Assembly (NCBI GenBank): GCA_037042915.1
Contig: CM073197.1
Coordinates: 2,108,001-2,172,000 of the forward strand
Direction of reading: 5' to 3'
DNA from: Auricularia sp. M13
Taxonomy: Eukaryota > Basidiomycota > Agaricomycetes > Auriculariales > Auriculariaceae
Length of the DNA stretch: 64,000 nt
This document shows, one piece after another, positions 1-12,674 of the stretch. Each line of letters opens with the position of its first letter. Position 1 is the first letter of the stretch. Under the pieces are notes generated by a model, which saw only the letters and a list, made by a program, of their open reading frames with translations, did no database searches and had not been told where the DNA came from. Position numbers and translations under genes: made by a program.

Positions 1-1187
1 GTCGACTTCCTTCGTCGCGCACCCAAATGCCGTGATGAAGTTCCATCATGCGGACCCGGCGGGACCTTGCTCAGTCCCCCGTCGAAGACGATTTGCGTTC
101 TTACTGAAAATAGGCTCAAGGGCGTCCAAAGCGCGTACTTTTGTGCTGCAAATACTTAGCCTGGAAACGATGATTGTTTGCGTTTGTCGTGCATGCATCA
201 ACTCAGTGCACGTGATGCCGCGGAGTCAGGGTCGTTGGGCGACAAGAAATTAGCCGCTCGTTGGGTCACTGGATGACTTCCCGTAAGAATCTGGACAAGC
301 CAGACGAGCCGGTCGGCTACATCAGCCAGATCTGGCAACATTTCTAAATCCCGGAACACGATGCGCAGCTAGACGATGCCAGACGCTGCTAGACGGCTTA
401 GCTCCGTCACCGCCCGATATAGTCATTGAACAGCAGGCATACCATGGCCCTAATTCTCGAAGATATTACATGTTTTATACTTCAGATGCTCTAGAGAACT
501 GATCATGGCAGGGGGAATGGTCTCCGGCAGCAAATTTCACTCATTTTCAGGCAGGAATGGCACCCAAGTACCATCCACGACTCAAATAATGTCCAAGCAT
601 AACATTTTTGGGGGTCTTCGGGCTCTTTGTAGCCTTGCCTGTTGTGCTTTGGATTTGACGGAGGAGCCGGACTGGCGGCGGCAACGGCGACAACAGCCGG
701 TATCAGCGAAATGCACGCTTGTCTAAACGGTGGGCATCTGGCGAGGGGGGTCCCCCCTTTGTCAGATTCGTCGGTCTGGCTGAGGCCTCCCCATCATGAT
801 CCCGTGATGGACGTGATTCCCGAGCATTTTGGAGACGTTTGGGCGTGCCAGATCGTTTCCAAATCGTTACGGGAAGTCATCCACTGTGTAATACGGTAGG
901 GACTCTGTCCATCGTTGGAAGATATCCTATTGCATCCCATTCCCACTTCCCGCCTTGAGCCACTTCCACGAGCTGGCTTGGATGTCAAGACGATCAACCT
1001 TCCCAGAAGCAGAACTTTGTCGCAAGAAATGCAACAACGGTGCACCAGCACCGAGTAATTCATTGTGTTATTAACACAAGACGAATGTCAAAAATCGTCA
1101 CAACAGAAGGGAATCTACCACATTTCTTCGATTACGAGCTCCTTTCGTAATGTCGTTCGTTGCTGCATACTTACATCCATTGCGTTT
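1..1187. other. left-edge region without a supported gene
   Basis: No exon chain, signal peptide or family motif is visible on either strand. The one structured item is a pair of imperfect inverted copies, at 271-294 and 859-882, reported separately. The stretch just right of it is the 3' flank of the ERG5 gene. Confidence 0.5.
271..882. repeat. short imperfect inverted repeat, arms 271-294 and 859-882
   Basis: The left arm contains ggatgacttcccgtaa. The right arm read on the opposite strand has the same 16 bases followed by a similar 8 (agaatctgg against cgatttgg). The arms enclose about 560 bp with no transposase. They could be two opposed copies of an old dispersed sequence, since both read WMTSR in one frame, or the ends of a small decayed non-autonomous element. 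No target-site duplication was identified. Confidence 0.4.
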
Positions 1188-2930
1188 CTAATCGTGCTTC
1201 CGCGGGCGGAACGACACGATGCATCCATCCTTGGGGAACAACCTACACACACACAGGTCAGCAAAGCGTGGTCTCGCGAAACGCACGTGACACTCACGTG
1301 GCGATCAGCTGCGTCTTCTCGCTGTCCTCCGTCACATGGTGCGTCCAGTCCAGGAGACACGCAGCAGTGCCGGCAACGACGGCCATGTTCATCGTGGTGT
1401 ACTCGATGCCGATGCACTTGTGCGGGCCCGAGCCGAAAACAAGGTACTTGTTCGGGTTCTGGTTAGCCACGCTCTCGGGGTCGAGCCATCGGTCAGGGTT
1501 GAACGCCTCAGGGTCGGGGTACACCTCGGGGTCCTGCAGTGACGGGTACAGCGAGGGAATGATGATGGTCCCGGTGGGCACGGTGTAGTCCTCGCTGACG
1601 GGGAACGGGCGGTTCGTCATGTACGGCACCATCGTCACGGGCGGGCGGGCGCGCAGCGTCTCCTTGATGCACGCCCTCAGGTACGGCATCTGGTCGATCA
1701 TGTCGAGCGTCATGGGCTGCTCGATGTTGCCGCCGCGCACGCGGTATTGCTCCTCGCGCACCTTGGCGAGCACGTCGGGGTGGTCGGCCAGGTGCTGGAA
1801 GAAGAAGATCAGGCCGGAGCTCATGGCGTCCTGCGACGCGAAGAGGAACGAGAGCACGACGAGGGCCATCTCGCGGTCGGTGAACTCGCGCTCCTGCTTG
1901 CCCGCGGCGCGCGCCTCGGCAAGGCCGCGGACCCAGGCGTCCAGCAGACACTCGACGTCCTTGCCCTCAGCCATCGCCTTCTTGCTGCTCGCGGCGGCGG
2001 CCTCGAGATACTTCATGGCCATCTTGCGCGCCTGAATCGCGCGGTACGTCGGCGTGCCGGGGATGGCGAGCGGGAAGTTGACGAGCTGCAGCGCGCAGGT
2101 GATGACCCAGTACTTCTCGGTGATGTGCGCGACGGCGTGGTCGGGGATGTGCGAGCCGCAGAAAACGCGCAGGGACGTGTCCATGTTCAGGTCGCGGATG
2201 GGCGACATGAGCGTGCCGGGCTTGTCGCTCAGTGTCGCCTCGGTGAGCCAGCGCGCAAAGTGCCGGCGTGCGATGCCATCCTGGATGGGCAGGTAGATGC
2301 TGGGTGCCGCCGCCATCAGCGATCATATAGAATAGAAGCCGCGCCGGCCGTGGACGCACCCCAGTGCCTTGCGCGTGAAGAGCGTGTTGAGAATGCGACG
2401 GTACTCAACGTGCTCCTTGCCGTTGAGGAATACCCTGAGCCACGGTATGAGCTAGTGGCCGGGTAAGGGGTGAGAGTCTCACCAGTTGTCCGGGCACAGG
2501 ACCTGCTTCGCGGACGCGACGAGACACGGCGTGGCGTACTTGGGCGAGTTGAATATCTTGCGCGTGTAGTCGTTGCTGGACGCCATTACGATGAAGCTGC
2601 AATGCGCGCAGAGTCAGCCGGGCGGGTGAGACAGGCTCTGCAGCACGATCCGCACATATTGAATACGCTGACGGCGCTCAGGGCGCCAGACTTCCACGAG
2701 TCCATGTACTTTTCGAGCGTCGGGTTCCTCGAGTCCGAGAACTTGCCAATGATAGGAATGGTCCATTTCGGGCCTGGCAAGTGCTGCTTTTTGGCCCGGT
2801 ACACGACCTGCTCGAGCACGAGGAGCGAGGCGACGACGGCGAGCGAGCTGTACCAGAACTTTCCGGCGGGCACCTGCGGGAGCGCCGACGGCAGAGACGC
2901 GTAGAGAGTTGCCGTCGCGTTGGAGGCCAT
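1188..2930 (-). CDS. ERG5: sterol C-22 desaturase, cytochrome P450 CYP61 family
   Basis: ER-bound P450 that introduces the C-22 double bond late in ergosterol synthesis. The protein is about 510 aa from five exons. The N-terminus has one membrane anchor (about residues 25-42) followed by the CYP61 signature HLPGPKWTIPIIGKF and NPTLEKYMDSWKSGALSAV. The I-helix region reads FASQDAMSSG, the ExxR motif is KETLRARPP, and the heme-cysteine loop is FGSGPHKCIG. An intron lies six codons before the family-typical C-terminus (LFPKDGCIVSFRPR), so the true stop is at 1188-1190. The other introns split the FNM/FIVMASS and PDNWVFLNG regions and the ...RKALG/IYLP junction. VPS4 is divergent, with start codons about 830 bp apart. 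The family assignment is firm because the N-terminal block is diagnostic of CYP61. Confidence 0.93.
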
Positions 2931-3758
2931 TTGGGGACGAGCAGCTGAGAAATATTCTTGCCTGGCGCCAGCCCAAATTTAATTGTCTCGCATAGTGGCG
3001 TGATGTTGTGGGAAACTTGAAGCCGAGCGCCGGCCAATTGGCTTTCGGGCCCTCCGCGGTGACTCTGCCGACAGGGCCGGCATTGACGTGGACAATCCCC
3101 TATGTCCCCCCGACGACGACCGCGCTCGGCCCTGCTGCCAGCGTCCTGCTTGAGAATTTATCTCGTTTGTATGGTCCCCCCGCATCCAGTCCGTTATGCC
3201 CGATAGTATTACTGTGCTGGACACTGCAGCATCAGAGAACAACCGCTGACAAAGCAGGGTGTGAACAGAGGCGGCTGACGGCGCAAGCGACGGGCCGGTG
3301 TCCACGGAGAGCAGGTCGAGAGCACCATAAACTGATAAAGTACAGTAGATTGGGCTCGCCCTGACCCTGATCGCAACGTCTACATGTATCGCAGTTTTTG
3401 CGCAAATGGAATCAATATACGGCCAGCACTATATCTGTCTTCAAGCCGTCCTCAAGCTACGTCGGTGATCGCACGTGACAGCAAAGCCGGATAGAGCATG
3501 CGCATCCTGTTCAGATTCCACCAGATCCAGGGTAAGTATGCCAGTTGAACTAGTACAACAAATGCCATTCAAAAGCGCGAATAGCCCGGACATTGTTGCA
3601 GCATATTCCGCAGTCAGATTTTCGCAGCGCGACATGTACTGTGGCAGACTACGGCAATACGAGAGGCGGAACCGGGCATGACGCGGTTCGAGTTCAAGGA
3701 CAGGGCCGGCAAATGCCTGCAGGCGACCACCGCTGACTTCATCCCTCCGCCACGCGCG
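2931..3758. other. intergenic region between divergent ERG5 and VPS4
   Basis: Both genes are transcribed outward, so this segment must hold both promoters and 5' leaders. No coding exon or clear TATA element was recognised. An in-frame ATG at 3678 lies upstream of the VPS4 start but does not match the family N-terminus. Confidence 0.5.
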
Positions 3759-5452
<1,694 letters not shown>

Positions 5453-5882
5453 ACATGCAGCAGAGCGTACGCTCTGCCACGCACGCATTTACTACAGTAT
5501 GATTATATTTTGGCCACGTCTCCCGGTCTGCGTTTCTGCTCTTTTGCCTCACTCTGTGTCTCTCCCTCCATCGAATTGCAACTCTGTACTATTTCCGCCG
5601 CAGTATACATGACTGCATACAGGTGGCTACGCGAGGGCTTCCTGCTCGTCGCATCGGCGCATGACCTGTAAACATGCCACGGCGGATGCACGGGGACCTA
5701 CTAGGGCAGTGAACTGAGGGGCATTCGGTACTTAGTTTGAGCTTGAAGTGTACACGTGCGCGCGAGGTTGCACGCCAATTGCGCCATTGAACGCGTCGAG
5801 AAGGACAGCGGCACCAGCCCAGCTACAAAAGCAGGGTTCAAGGTTTCACCCAGCGGCTACCACACGCTGTCACTGCGAAAAA
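5453..5882. other. intergenic region, VPS4 3' flank and promoter of the next gene
   Basis: Tandem spacing of 430 bp. No exon or motif was recognised. Confidence 0.5.
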
Positions 5883-7290
5883 ATGAAGGACGATTTGGAG
5901 CACGGGCAGCAGCTGGCGAGTGAATATCTCAGCCAGCGGCGGCGCGGCATCACATTCGGAGCAGTGCGCGGGAACGGCTCGCATCTCTTTCGGCCGCACC
6001 TGCCACTCCCGCTCATGGCCGCGCTCAACGAGTCGCCCGCGAGCACGGACTCGGTCCTGTCCCGGCCGCCCAACCCGAGCACGATCCAGCAGCGGCTGCG
6101 GGAGCTGGACGCGGCGGACGGCGACAGCGTCTACTCGTTCGCGGAGGTGCCGCTCGTACGAAGTGAGTCTCGCAGGAGGGCCAGTTTACCCTGTACCTGT
6201 CCTGACGCCCGGCGCTGCTGGCAGTATCGTACCGGAGACTGATGGCATACTACACGCTGGTGCCCGTCTCGGCGGCGCTGACGCTGGCGTTCTTCGTGCT
6301 GCTGCTGTTCTTTGCTTCCCGCAGCCGCCCGGCGAGCATCCCGTCTGGCCGCTGCGCGAGCTCCTCGTGGCCGCGGCCGCATGGACGGCCTGCTACGCGC
6401 TGCGCAACCCTGTCTACGCGCTGGCCTCGGGGCTCGCGTGCGGCTTCGAGTCGGCCGCGCTCAGCACTGTCGCGCAGAGCGCGCTCGAGGAGGCCGCGCG
6501 GCTCGGCGTGCTCGCGCTGCTGGCGGTGCGCCCGGCGCCGCGGCAGGAGGCGTTCGCGCGCGCGTGGTGGATCGCGCTCGGCTGGGCGACGGCGGAGGTC
6601 GTCGTCGGCATCGGCCAGGCGTACGCGCAGCTCGCGCTGTACCGCGACGTGCTGCGCGGCGAGAGCGACGGCTCGGACTTCTCGGACGCCGGCGCGCCGG
6701 ACGACAGCCCGCCCGACGAGCGCGCCACGCTCCTGCGCCGCGGCGGCGGCGCCACCGGCTTCATCCAGCGCTACCTCACCGCCAACTCGTCCTCGCCCGC
6801 CGTGCCCGTCGCCCACCCCACCGCGCACACCCACCGCCCAGCGCTGCACAACGACCACTCCTGGGGCGAGAGCGCATACGACTCGCCCGGAGAGTACCTC
6901 GAGGCCGAGCTCACCCAGCTCATCGCCATCAAGTCGCGCGCCGAGCTCGAAGATGTCTACGGCGTCCCGCTGCCCAACATTCCCGTGTTTCTGTCGGCCC
7001 TGCAGCGCATAGACGCCATCGTCCTCACTATGGGTCTCACGCTCATCCTGGCCTCTTCTTGGGCTCGCGCGGTCGCATCCCACCATGCTCCGCACCGTGT
7101 TGATTACGGTGCGGCGCTCGTGGACACTCTTCCCGCATTGGCTGCTGTGACGGCCATCCATGCTTCACTAGCACTCGTCTGGGCTGTTGCCCTTCCGCGC
7201 GTGGGCGTCCCTGCGGCAAGTTACGCTGTGCTCCTCGTCGCGCTCGGCACACTCTTCGCGGGACTCGCATCCTGGGGCGTCCTGTCCTGA
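5883..7290 (+). CDS. uncharacterised multi-pass membrane protein
   Basis: The predicted protein is about 420 aa. It starts with a soluble N-terminal tail (MKDDLEHGQQLASEYLSQRR, then a Ser/Pro-rich stretch ending near AEVPLVR). A 58-nt-class GT-AG intron follows (from about 6163). A hydrophobic core holds roughly five to seven membrane segments (around MAYYTLVPVSAALTLAF, LLVAAAAWTACYAL, ARLGVLALLAV, WWIALGWATAEVVVGIG), with a loop rich in Asp/Ser/Pro (GESDGSDFSDAG) and three C-terminal segments ending in ASWGVLS. A second splice near 6300 is ambiguous. The frame before it must change to join PPGEHPVWPLREL, and the only GT-AG choices are a 29-nt or about a 65-nt intron, the latter removing one hydrophobic segment. 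I do not recognise the family. It resembles conserved fungal membrane proteins of unknown role. The gene is very GC-rich, so long antisense frames across it are shadows. Confidence 0.75.
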
Positions 7291-7677
7291 ATTTGTCCCT
7301 CTCCTCGTACTCAGCACACCTTTCCGCCGATCAATTATTATGTTTTACTTCGAAGTTTGCATCGCTCACGGAAACACATCGCATCTGCTCCATCTCTGCC
7401 TCACATCCGCTGCTGTCTCTCGCATTGTTTCGCTGATATTCTCTTTTCCATCTCTCGCCTCCTTCGCCCTCTCGCACCATATTTAGGCGCGTGCAACGCA
7501 AAATCCGCGCGACGCCGCGGACATGTAATGACCTCGAATGACCTTACTCCTAGCTCAAAAGACATACGACCCGCGTCCCGTAGCGCGGAATACGAAGTTT
7601 CTTGAAGTTCAACTTGCAATGCAGTCCACAGCTATATTTTCATTGGATTTCAGTACAACAAATGGCTACCCCGGAAC
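7291..7677. other. convergent 3' flanks
   Basis: Between the stop of the membrane protein (+) and the stop of the dienelactone hydrolase gene (-). It is pyrimidine-rich and AT-richer than its surroundings, as expected for 3' UTRs. No exon seen. Confidence 0.5.
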
Positions 7678-8753
7678 TCAGAGCAGAGCTTGGAAGAAGC
7701 CAGAAAGGCGCTTGTACACGTCCTCGTACTCTGCCTTGTTCTCTGGGTTGTCGAGGTCTCCGCGCGCGGCGGCCCAGCCGTGGTGCCTATCGCAGGGTTT
7801 CAGAGCCACATCGACATGCAGACCAGAGAAGACGTACATGTTGTCGTAGAGCTTGTACGAGTTCTTGGATGCGAAGGGCTTCTCGCTGATGGTCTTCAGC
7901 ACTTGCTCATACTGTGAGGGGTTGCGGTGAGGACTCGAACGCAAAGGGATGGGTTGAGGTACGCACTACGTCAAGCGGCTCATCGCGCGAAGGGAAGAGC
8001 GCCATGGGGACCTTGAGGGCTTTCGCGTCATCCGCGCTCATCATACTGCAGGATATGGTCAACGCGATGACCCTGAGCTACCATGAATCACCTACGCGGG
8101 GTGCAAGGCTGCAACGCCAACAAAATCATCTGTGGCGCCGCTCAAGGTCGCAATCTTTCCGCCCTGCATACAATCAGCACGTCTGTATGCTATACGGCTT
8201 ACCGAACATACCCAGCAATAACCATAGATTCCGACCTTGGTCGCGCCGGCCTGCTTGAGCGCGTTCGCGACGTTCTTGACGAGCGGGAGAACGCGCTCTG
8301 GGTTCGCTGCGGTGCCGAAGAATTCTTGCAGCGCCTGCTTGTCCTGGTCGGTGCTGGGCGGGAAACGGCTGAGATCGTAGGGCTGGTAGGGCGCGAAGAA
8401 GTCGGGCAGGACGACTTGGACGTTGAGCGACTTGCTCAGGATGTCTGCGCCTGGATTTCGGAAGGCATCGGCGTGCTGATAAGGCGTTGACGATTGGATA
8501 TGGGCGTACCCTGAATGGTCTGTGGCCAGAATCTGTGTCGTCTTAGCGGACAGGCAAAAGCAGCTGGGAGACAGCTGAATACGCACCCAAAGATATCGTA
8601 CACGCCCAGGAGAGCCTTGCCAGTACCTTCAGGCCCAACAACGTAGACCTTCTCAATACCGCCGAGGGATTTGTAAGTGCCCTGAGGGGTGTAGGAGCTC
8701 TGTACGGGCGGGATGGAGCAGCAGGCAGAGTTCGAGTTGTGTACGGTGGCCAT
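7678..8753 (-). CDS. dienelactone hydrolase family alpha/beta hydrolase
   Basis: A DLH-fold hydrolase of about 260 aa from five exons. Bacterial relatives open dienelactones in chlorocatechol breakdown. The role of the fungal homologues is mostly unknown. Features in order: a Cys-rich N-terminus (MATVHNSNSACCSIPP), GGIEKVYVVG, the nucleophile-elbow exon junction GYCW/GGK carrying the catalytic Cys, the acid residue in LFPSRDEP, and the catalytic His in HHGWAAARGDLDNPE close to the C-terminus FFQALL. The introns are GT-AG and keep frame. The start chosen is ATG at 8751-8753. An in-frame ATG at 8805-8807 would add MISRIRALTSHLKPTSRT, a basic, Ser-rich extension that could act as a mitochondrial presequence. 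Confidence 0.88.
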
Positions 8754-8807
8754 AGTGCGCGATGTAGGCTTGAGGTGTGAGGTCAAAGCACGAATGCGGG
8801 AGATCAT

Positions 8808-9435
8808 CGATATCGAGGGTGTTTAAATTCCAAATGACGTCCGCGGGCGATTTTGTTCCTGGCGTCCCGAATGTTCGAGGCCAATGAACTAATCGCATTG
8901 CAAATATTGTATCCGAACCCTGTGGTGCCTGTGCACCCGCCCATTGCGCCCTTCGACAGCTCGTGGAGCATATTGAAGTCGCTGCCAGTGCTGTCGGCAT
9001 CGCGTGCCGTACTACAAAGCGCGTCGCAAATTTTCAATCCCAGCAATTCCTCCTCTTTCCAGCTTCTCCACCACGCTCGCGTGTGAGGGGAAGCAACTCG
9101 TGCGTTGCGCTCGCCGTCCATGGGTATTGCGAACGAGGTAGAGCAAACTTCACAAGCGAGAGCAATTAAGCCGGAGCGCGTCCCGGTGCCCACGACCTCG
9201 TTCGAGGACGTGGGTATGAGGCGTGCTCGACTATGGTCTCGTAAATCCCTACTACTTTCTCAGCTATGCCTCATAGTAGCTTTTTCTTTACCAATGGAAC
9301 ATTTTTATCTCACCCTCTTTGCCTAACGTCACAAAATTTGGTCCTCGTCGAAGGTCAATAGCACAGCGCACAAGAAGGTCAAGGCCGTGCTTCGATCGAC
9401 ACAATGGTGGTATAAAGTACAACCTCTCCCTCTCC
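8808..9435. other. divergent promoter region
   Basis: Lies between the hydrolase gene (-) and the BTB-like gene (+), which point away from each other. No exon was recognised. Confidence 0.45.
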
Positions 9436-9441
9436 TATAAA
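9436..9441 (+). promoter_or_regulatory. TATA box of the BTB-like gene
   Basis: TATAAA lies 59 bp upstream of the ATG at 9495 and is flanked by pyrimidine-rich sequence (cctctccctctcc before, cccttccccttcccc after). Its overlap with an ATG at 9441 argues that translation starts at 9495, not 9441. Confidence 0.55.
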
Positions 9442-9494
9442 TGCTAGTGCCCGTAGGCTATTGTGTCGTTGCTTCCCTTCCCCTTCCCCTCAGC

Positions 9495-10421
9495 ATGGTT
9501 CTATCCGCGTCCGGCAGTACGCTATTGACGGATCCATACGACAGGCTCCCGCTCACAGTTACTTCGGCCACGCCGTCGCCACGTCGCAGCCCACCTTCCA
9601 CGCCAACATCCGAAGCGTCCTTGACCAGTAGTGACCTTATCATGATCAAGGGCAATGGCGAGAATATGTTTCCCGTCAGCCGTACGCAACTGGTCATGTA
9701 CTCTCCCAAGCTACGCGCCACGATTGAGAAGCTGCCTCCCAACAACAACGTCATCTCCGTGCCGGAGGACGACTGGGTCATCCACGAGATGCTTCGCTGG
9801 ATGAACTGCACTGGGCTCTTCGTCGAGTCGCTGGATGTCGTCACGAACAAGGGTCTGCGCCTCGCGATTCTCATGCGTGCAGCGCACGAGTATGAAATCT
9901 CCGTAGCGCTAGCGTTTTTCCACCGTCATTATCTGACCGAGGACTTGGTACGGGACTACCCTTTCGCAGCCCTCGCCATCGGTGTCAAAGGCCGTCTTCC
10001 CGCGGTGCAACGCCAGGCTGAAGAGGTCCTGAACTCTTATCCGCTGCCCCCAACAGATACTACTGACCTACAACTATGGCTCGCACTGACCGCCGATGAG
10101 CGGATTTCAATCTTCAGGACGCGCCGGCGACGAACGCGAAACCTGCAGAACAAGATCATCGAATTTGTCCACAATCGAGTCGAGGATTGGGCATGCAGCC
10201 GCTGCTGCGACGCCGGCAGTCCTCCAGCGGGCTGGATAACCTGGGAGAAACACGCGATGGAGGAAGTCGCCCGTGTGCCATCGCACCATCAATGTGATTG
10301 CAAGGGCTACGTCGCCGAATGCATGGACAAGTCTGGATGCGAGCGCTGCCGGCAGAAATTGGACGCTGGAGAAGGCATCAAATCGCTGAAGGAACTCGAG
10401 AACAGCATAATGGTGGAATAG
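9495..10421 (+). CDS. BTB/POZ-like protein with cysteine-rich C-terminus
   Basis: Single-exon gene of 308 aa. The N-terminus is a low-complexity Ser/Thr/Pro segment (about residues 1-50). A BTB-like fold follows: DLIMIKGNGENMFPVSRTQL, then SPKLRATIEKLP, PEDDWVIHEMLRWM and helices around LRLAILMRAAHEYEI and PFAALAIGVKGRLP. This matches the layout of the large basidiomycete BTB-like family, whose members are thought to be adaptors or transcription-linked. The last 80 residues carry two Cys/His clusters (WACSRCCDAG and HHQCDCKGYVAECMDKSGCERC) that could bind zinc. No introns, unlike almost every neighbour. The family assignment comes from fold pattern rather than a diagnostic motif. Confidence 0.75.
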   Translation: MVLSASGSTLLTDPYDRLPLTVTSATPSPRRSPPSTPTSEASLTSSDLIMIKGNGENMFPVSRTQLVMYSPKLRATIEKLPPNNNVISVPEDDWVIHEMLRWMNCTGLFVESLDVVTNKGLRLAILMRAAHEYEISVALAFFHRHYLTEDLVRDYPFAALAIGVKGRLPAVQRQAEEVLNSYPLPPTDTTDLQLWLALTADERISIFRTRRRRTRNLQNKIIEFVHNRVEDWACSRCCDAGSPPAGWITWEKHAMEEVARVPSHHQCDCKGYVAECMDKSGCERCRQKLDAGEGIKSLKELENSIMVE

Positions 10422-10576
10422 TCGTGCCATTGACGCGAGAAACGCCAGACGCCGGAGTGCAGGTTGATGTTCGTATTCCTCGTGGACATTTTATACTTTT
10501 GATATACTGTATGCGGCTACCAGAGTCCAACGTAACGCGACAGCGATATCGTGCGAAGCACCTCATGAGGAGGGCA

Positions 10577-12172
10577 CTAATATGAGCCCGAGACACCGAT
10601 AGGACAGGGCTTCCAGTTGGAAGTTGCTAGTAATCGCCAGCCTGGTGCCGGTGTCACGGTGTCGTCAGCCCCGTTCAGTGTTACGCCGGGTTCATTTGTA
10701 GAGGCAGAGGGATTGGAGACATGTTGCTGTAAAGCATCTAGTCGCTGCTTCATGATGTCCACGTCCGATTCCCTCCACTATGAGAGCATCAGTTCACAGT
10801 ACACAGCGGTCGATGCTGGGCTGACCGAATGATCTTTTTTGTCGGCTGGTCGCAAGAACGCCAGCACCCGTGCTTTGAGCGCATCGTCGTCGACGAATAG
10901 CGTGTTGACCAGTTGCGCAAACCTGGCATCGATCGTTGAGTCCTGAGTAACGAATCCGTGTCGAAAGACTTACAGCCCAGAATGTCGACTCATGACATCG
11001 GCCTGGACATTGAGAAGCAACTGTGATATCGTATCCTGCGCGCCGCAACCCGCGGCATCGCCCCAGGTGTCCACGATCCAGCTCACCCACGCTAGCAGAC
11101 AAGCTATAGTGGACGCATCCTGCTCCTCTTCTCCGCCGCCTATGCGATTGGCAATGCTCGATAGGAGCGCCGCACCAAATAGTGGATGCTGTTCTTGGAC
11201 TTGGCAGAGAAGCGGTCGCCAAAGCGAGCTATTCGGCGGGGACATGCGACCTTCAGCAAGCTGTCGCTTTCTGCAGAACATATGAGCATACCGACCGCCA
11301 TCCAAATGAAGTGTCATACTTTTTGGCAAGAGGAACTAGTCCGCCTTTATCGAGCAGCGCATTGCTGAGCAGCTCAAGGGCGAGCGTCTCTTTCGTTTCG
11401 GCATCCTCCGCTCCGGCTGCTAGATTGGACGTTGCGACCTTGGCCTCGCCAATCCAGCGCTCCAGTTGGCGGAAAATGCGCGTGAACTCCAATTGTAAGG
11501 GTGCGCGCTTCGACTCGTCACGCGCAGCTTGCTTCGCAAGAGCCTTGTACTCCTTCAGCAGAGGCGCGAGAGGTGACGGCTGAACGGGAAGTCGCGCGTT
11601 GGTTTCGGATGACGCGAGAACGGGAAGGAAATAATTGTGCAGCAGCCACACCAGCGCCTTCGACCGGTCAGCCATGCGCGGCAGAGAACAACGCAAATGC
11701 ATACTTCGCGCGCTGCTTCCCGCAGAATTTCGAGACTGGGCAGGTCTTCATGCGTTGCCGCATGTCTGAGTTCGACCAGCCAGCCAGGTAGACCTATCTG
11801 CGCCGCAATGGCGGCAATGGACCTGGCGTACGCGCCGAATTGCAGCGGGTCGACCATGCCGTTGACAAAGCGGACGATCGCACTGGCATAGCTCTGCCGG
11901 ACAAGCAGCGCTGGGCTGCCCGTGTCATCTCCAATTTCCGCAGCCAGGAGGGAGAGCACTGAGTCTAACGCGTGCGGGAGGGTGTCGCAACGTGCCATGC
12001 GGATAGCTACAGGTATTTGAGCACTCTGACGGTGAAGCATGGGGGCAAAGCTTACCCTGGCCATCGCACGCCGACGCCCATCGTTCCCCGCATCTTCGGA
12101 GTAGATCCAAGAGCACAGCTGCTCTATTTCGGCCTTGCACGACCAGGGAACGCGTCGAGGAAGCTTCACCAT
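10577..12172 (-). CDS. LAS1: Las1 pre-rRNA ITS2 endonuclease (HEPN family)
   Basis: Nuclear endoribonuclease that, with Grc3, cuts ITS2 of pre-rRNA during 60S subunit maturation. The N-terminus is MVKLPRRVPWSCKAEIEQLCSWIY. The core reads LPHALDSVLSLL, ASAIVRFVNGMVDP and IAAQIGLPGWLVELRHAATHEDLPSLE, where RHAATH is the HEPN RxxxxH catalytic motif. After GT-AG introns come ALVWLLHNYFLP, a basic PLAKKKRQ, LWRPLLCQVQ and the C-terminal WKPCPIGV, also typical of Las1. The segment between MAR and AIRMARC (12026-12055 and just downstream) is uncertain. It reads through without a stop, or removes a 30-nt GT...AG stretch in frame, while the more normal 49-nt splice would break frame. The BTB-like gene converges on it with only 155 bp between stops. 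Confidence 0.92.
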
Positions 12173-12616
12173 GGCGTCGGTAAACGCCGATCTCGCGTTG
12201 TCCTTTCAGAGTTCTTTCAGACCTTCAGGCGCAATTTGGCGTTCCATCTCGCTCACTCAGTGGAAGGGTAAAATCGTTCTCAATTTCTGAGTAGGATGTC
12301 ACTGTCGGCTCTGTGGCAATTCCGGGGGCTTTTGTGACCGCAAATTATGCGTAAAACTGCCCTTTAGCTGTTGCTTGGGAAATTTTCGTGCTAGTTATCC
12401 ACCCGTATATATTCTTTCCTTCCCCCAATGCTCATTGTGGAACGCGGCCTGCTCCTCCAGATTGAGACTTTAGACTTTAGCCGCTTTTATTCCCTGACCC
12501 GGATCATCCGCACCGGAGCGCGGGAAAACGGATGCGTCCACTGCTGTCAACTCACCCTCGATATAAGCAACATTCTGCTCGCTGCGCCAGCAGTCGCGCC
12601 GCCCTTGTTTCTGGTC
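12173..12616. other. divergent promoter region between LAS1 and the 12.7 kb gene
   Basis: No coding exon recognised. It is AT-richer around 12280-12430. Confidence 0.45.
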
Positions 12617-12624
12617 TATAAAAT
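12617..12624 (+). promoter_or_regulatory. TATA box for the 12.7 kb gene
   Basis: TATAAAAT begins 58 bp upstream of the ATG at 12675. With the clean introns that follow, it supports a real transcription unit here. Confidence 0.5.
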
Positions 12625-12674
12625 GGGAAGCCGTGGTCTCATGGCTCCCCCCAGACTTAGTCTTCGACTACATC

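Noticed and set aside
1747-2466. 239-codon plus-strand frame over ERG5
   Set aside because: Antisense shadow; the minus strand carries the intact P450 motifs.
6250-7161. 303-codon antisense open frame
   Set aside because: Arg/Ala-rich shadow of the GC-rich membrane-protein gene on the plus strand.
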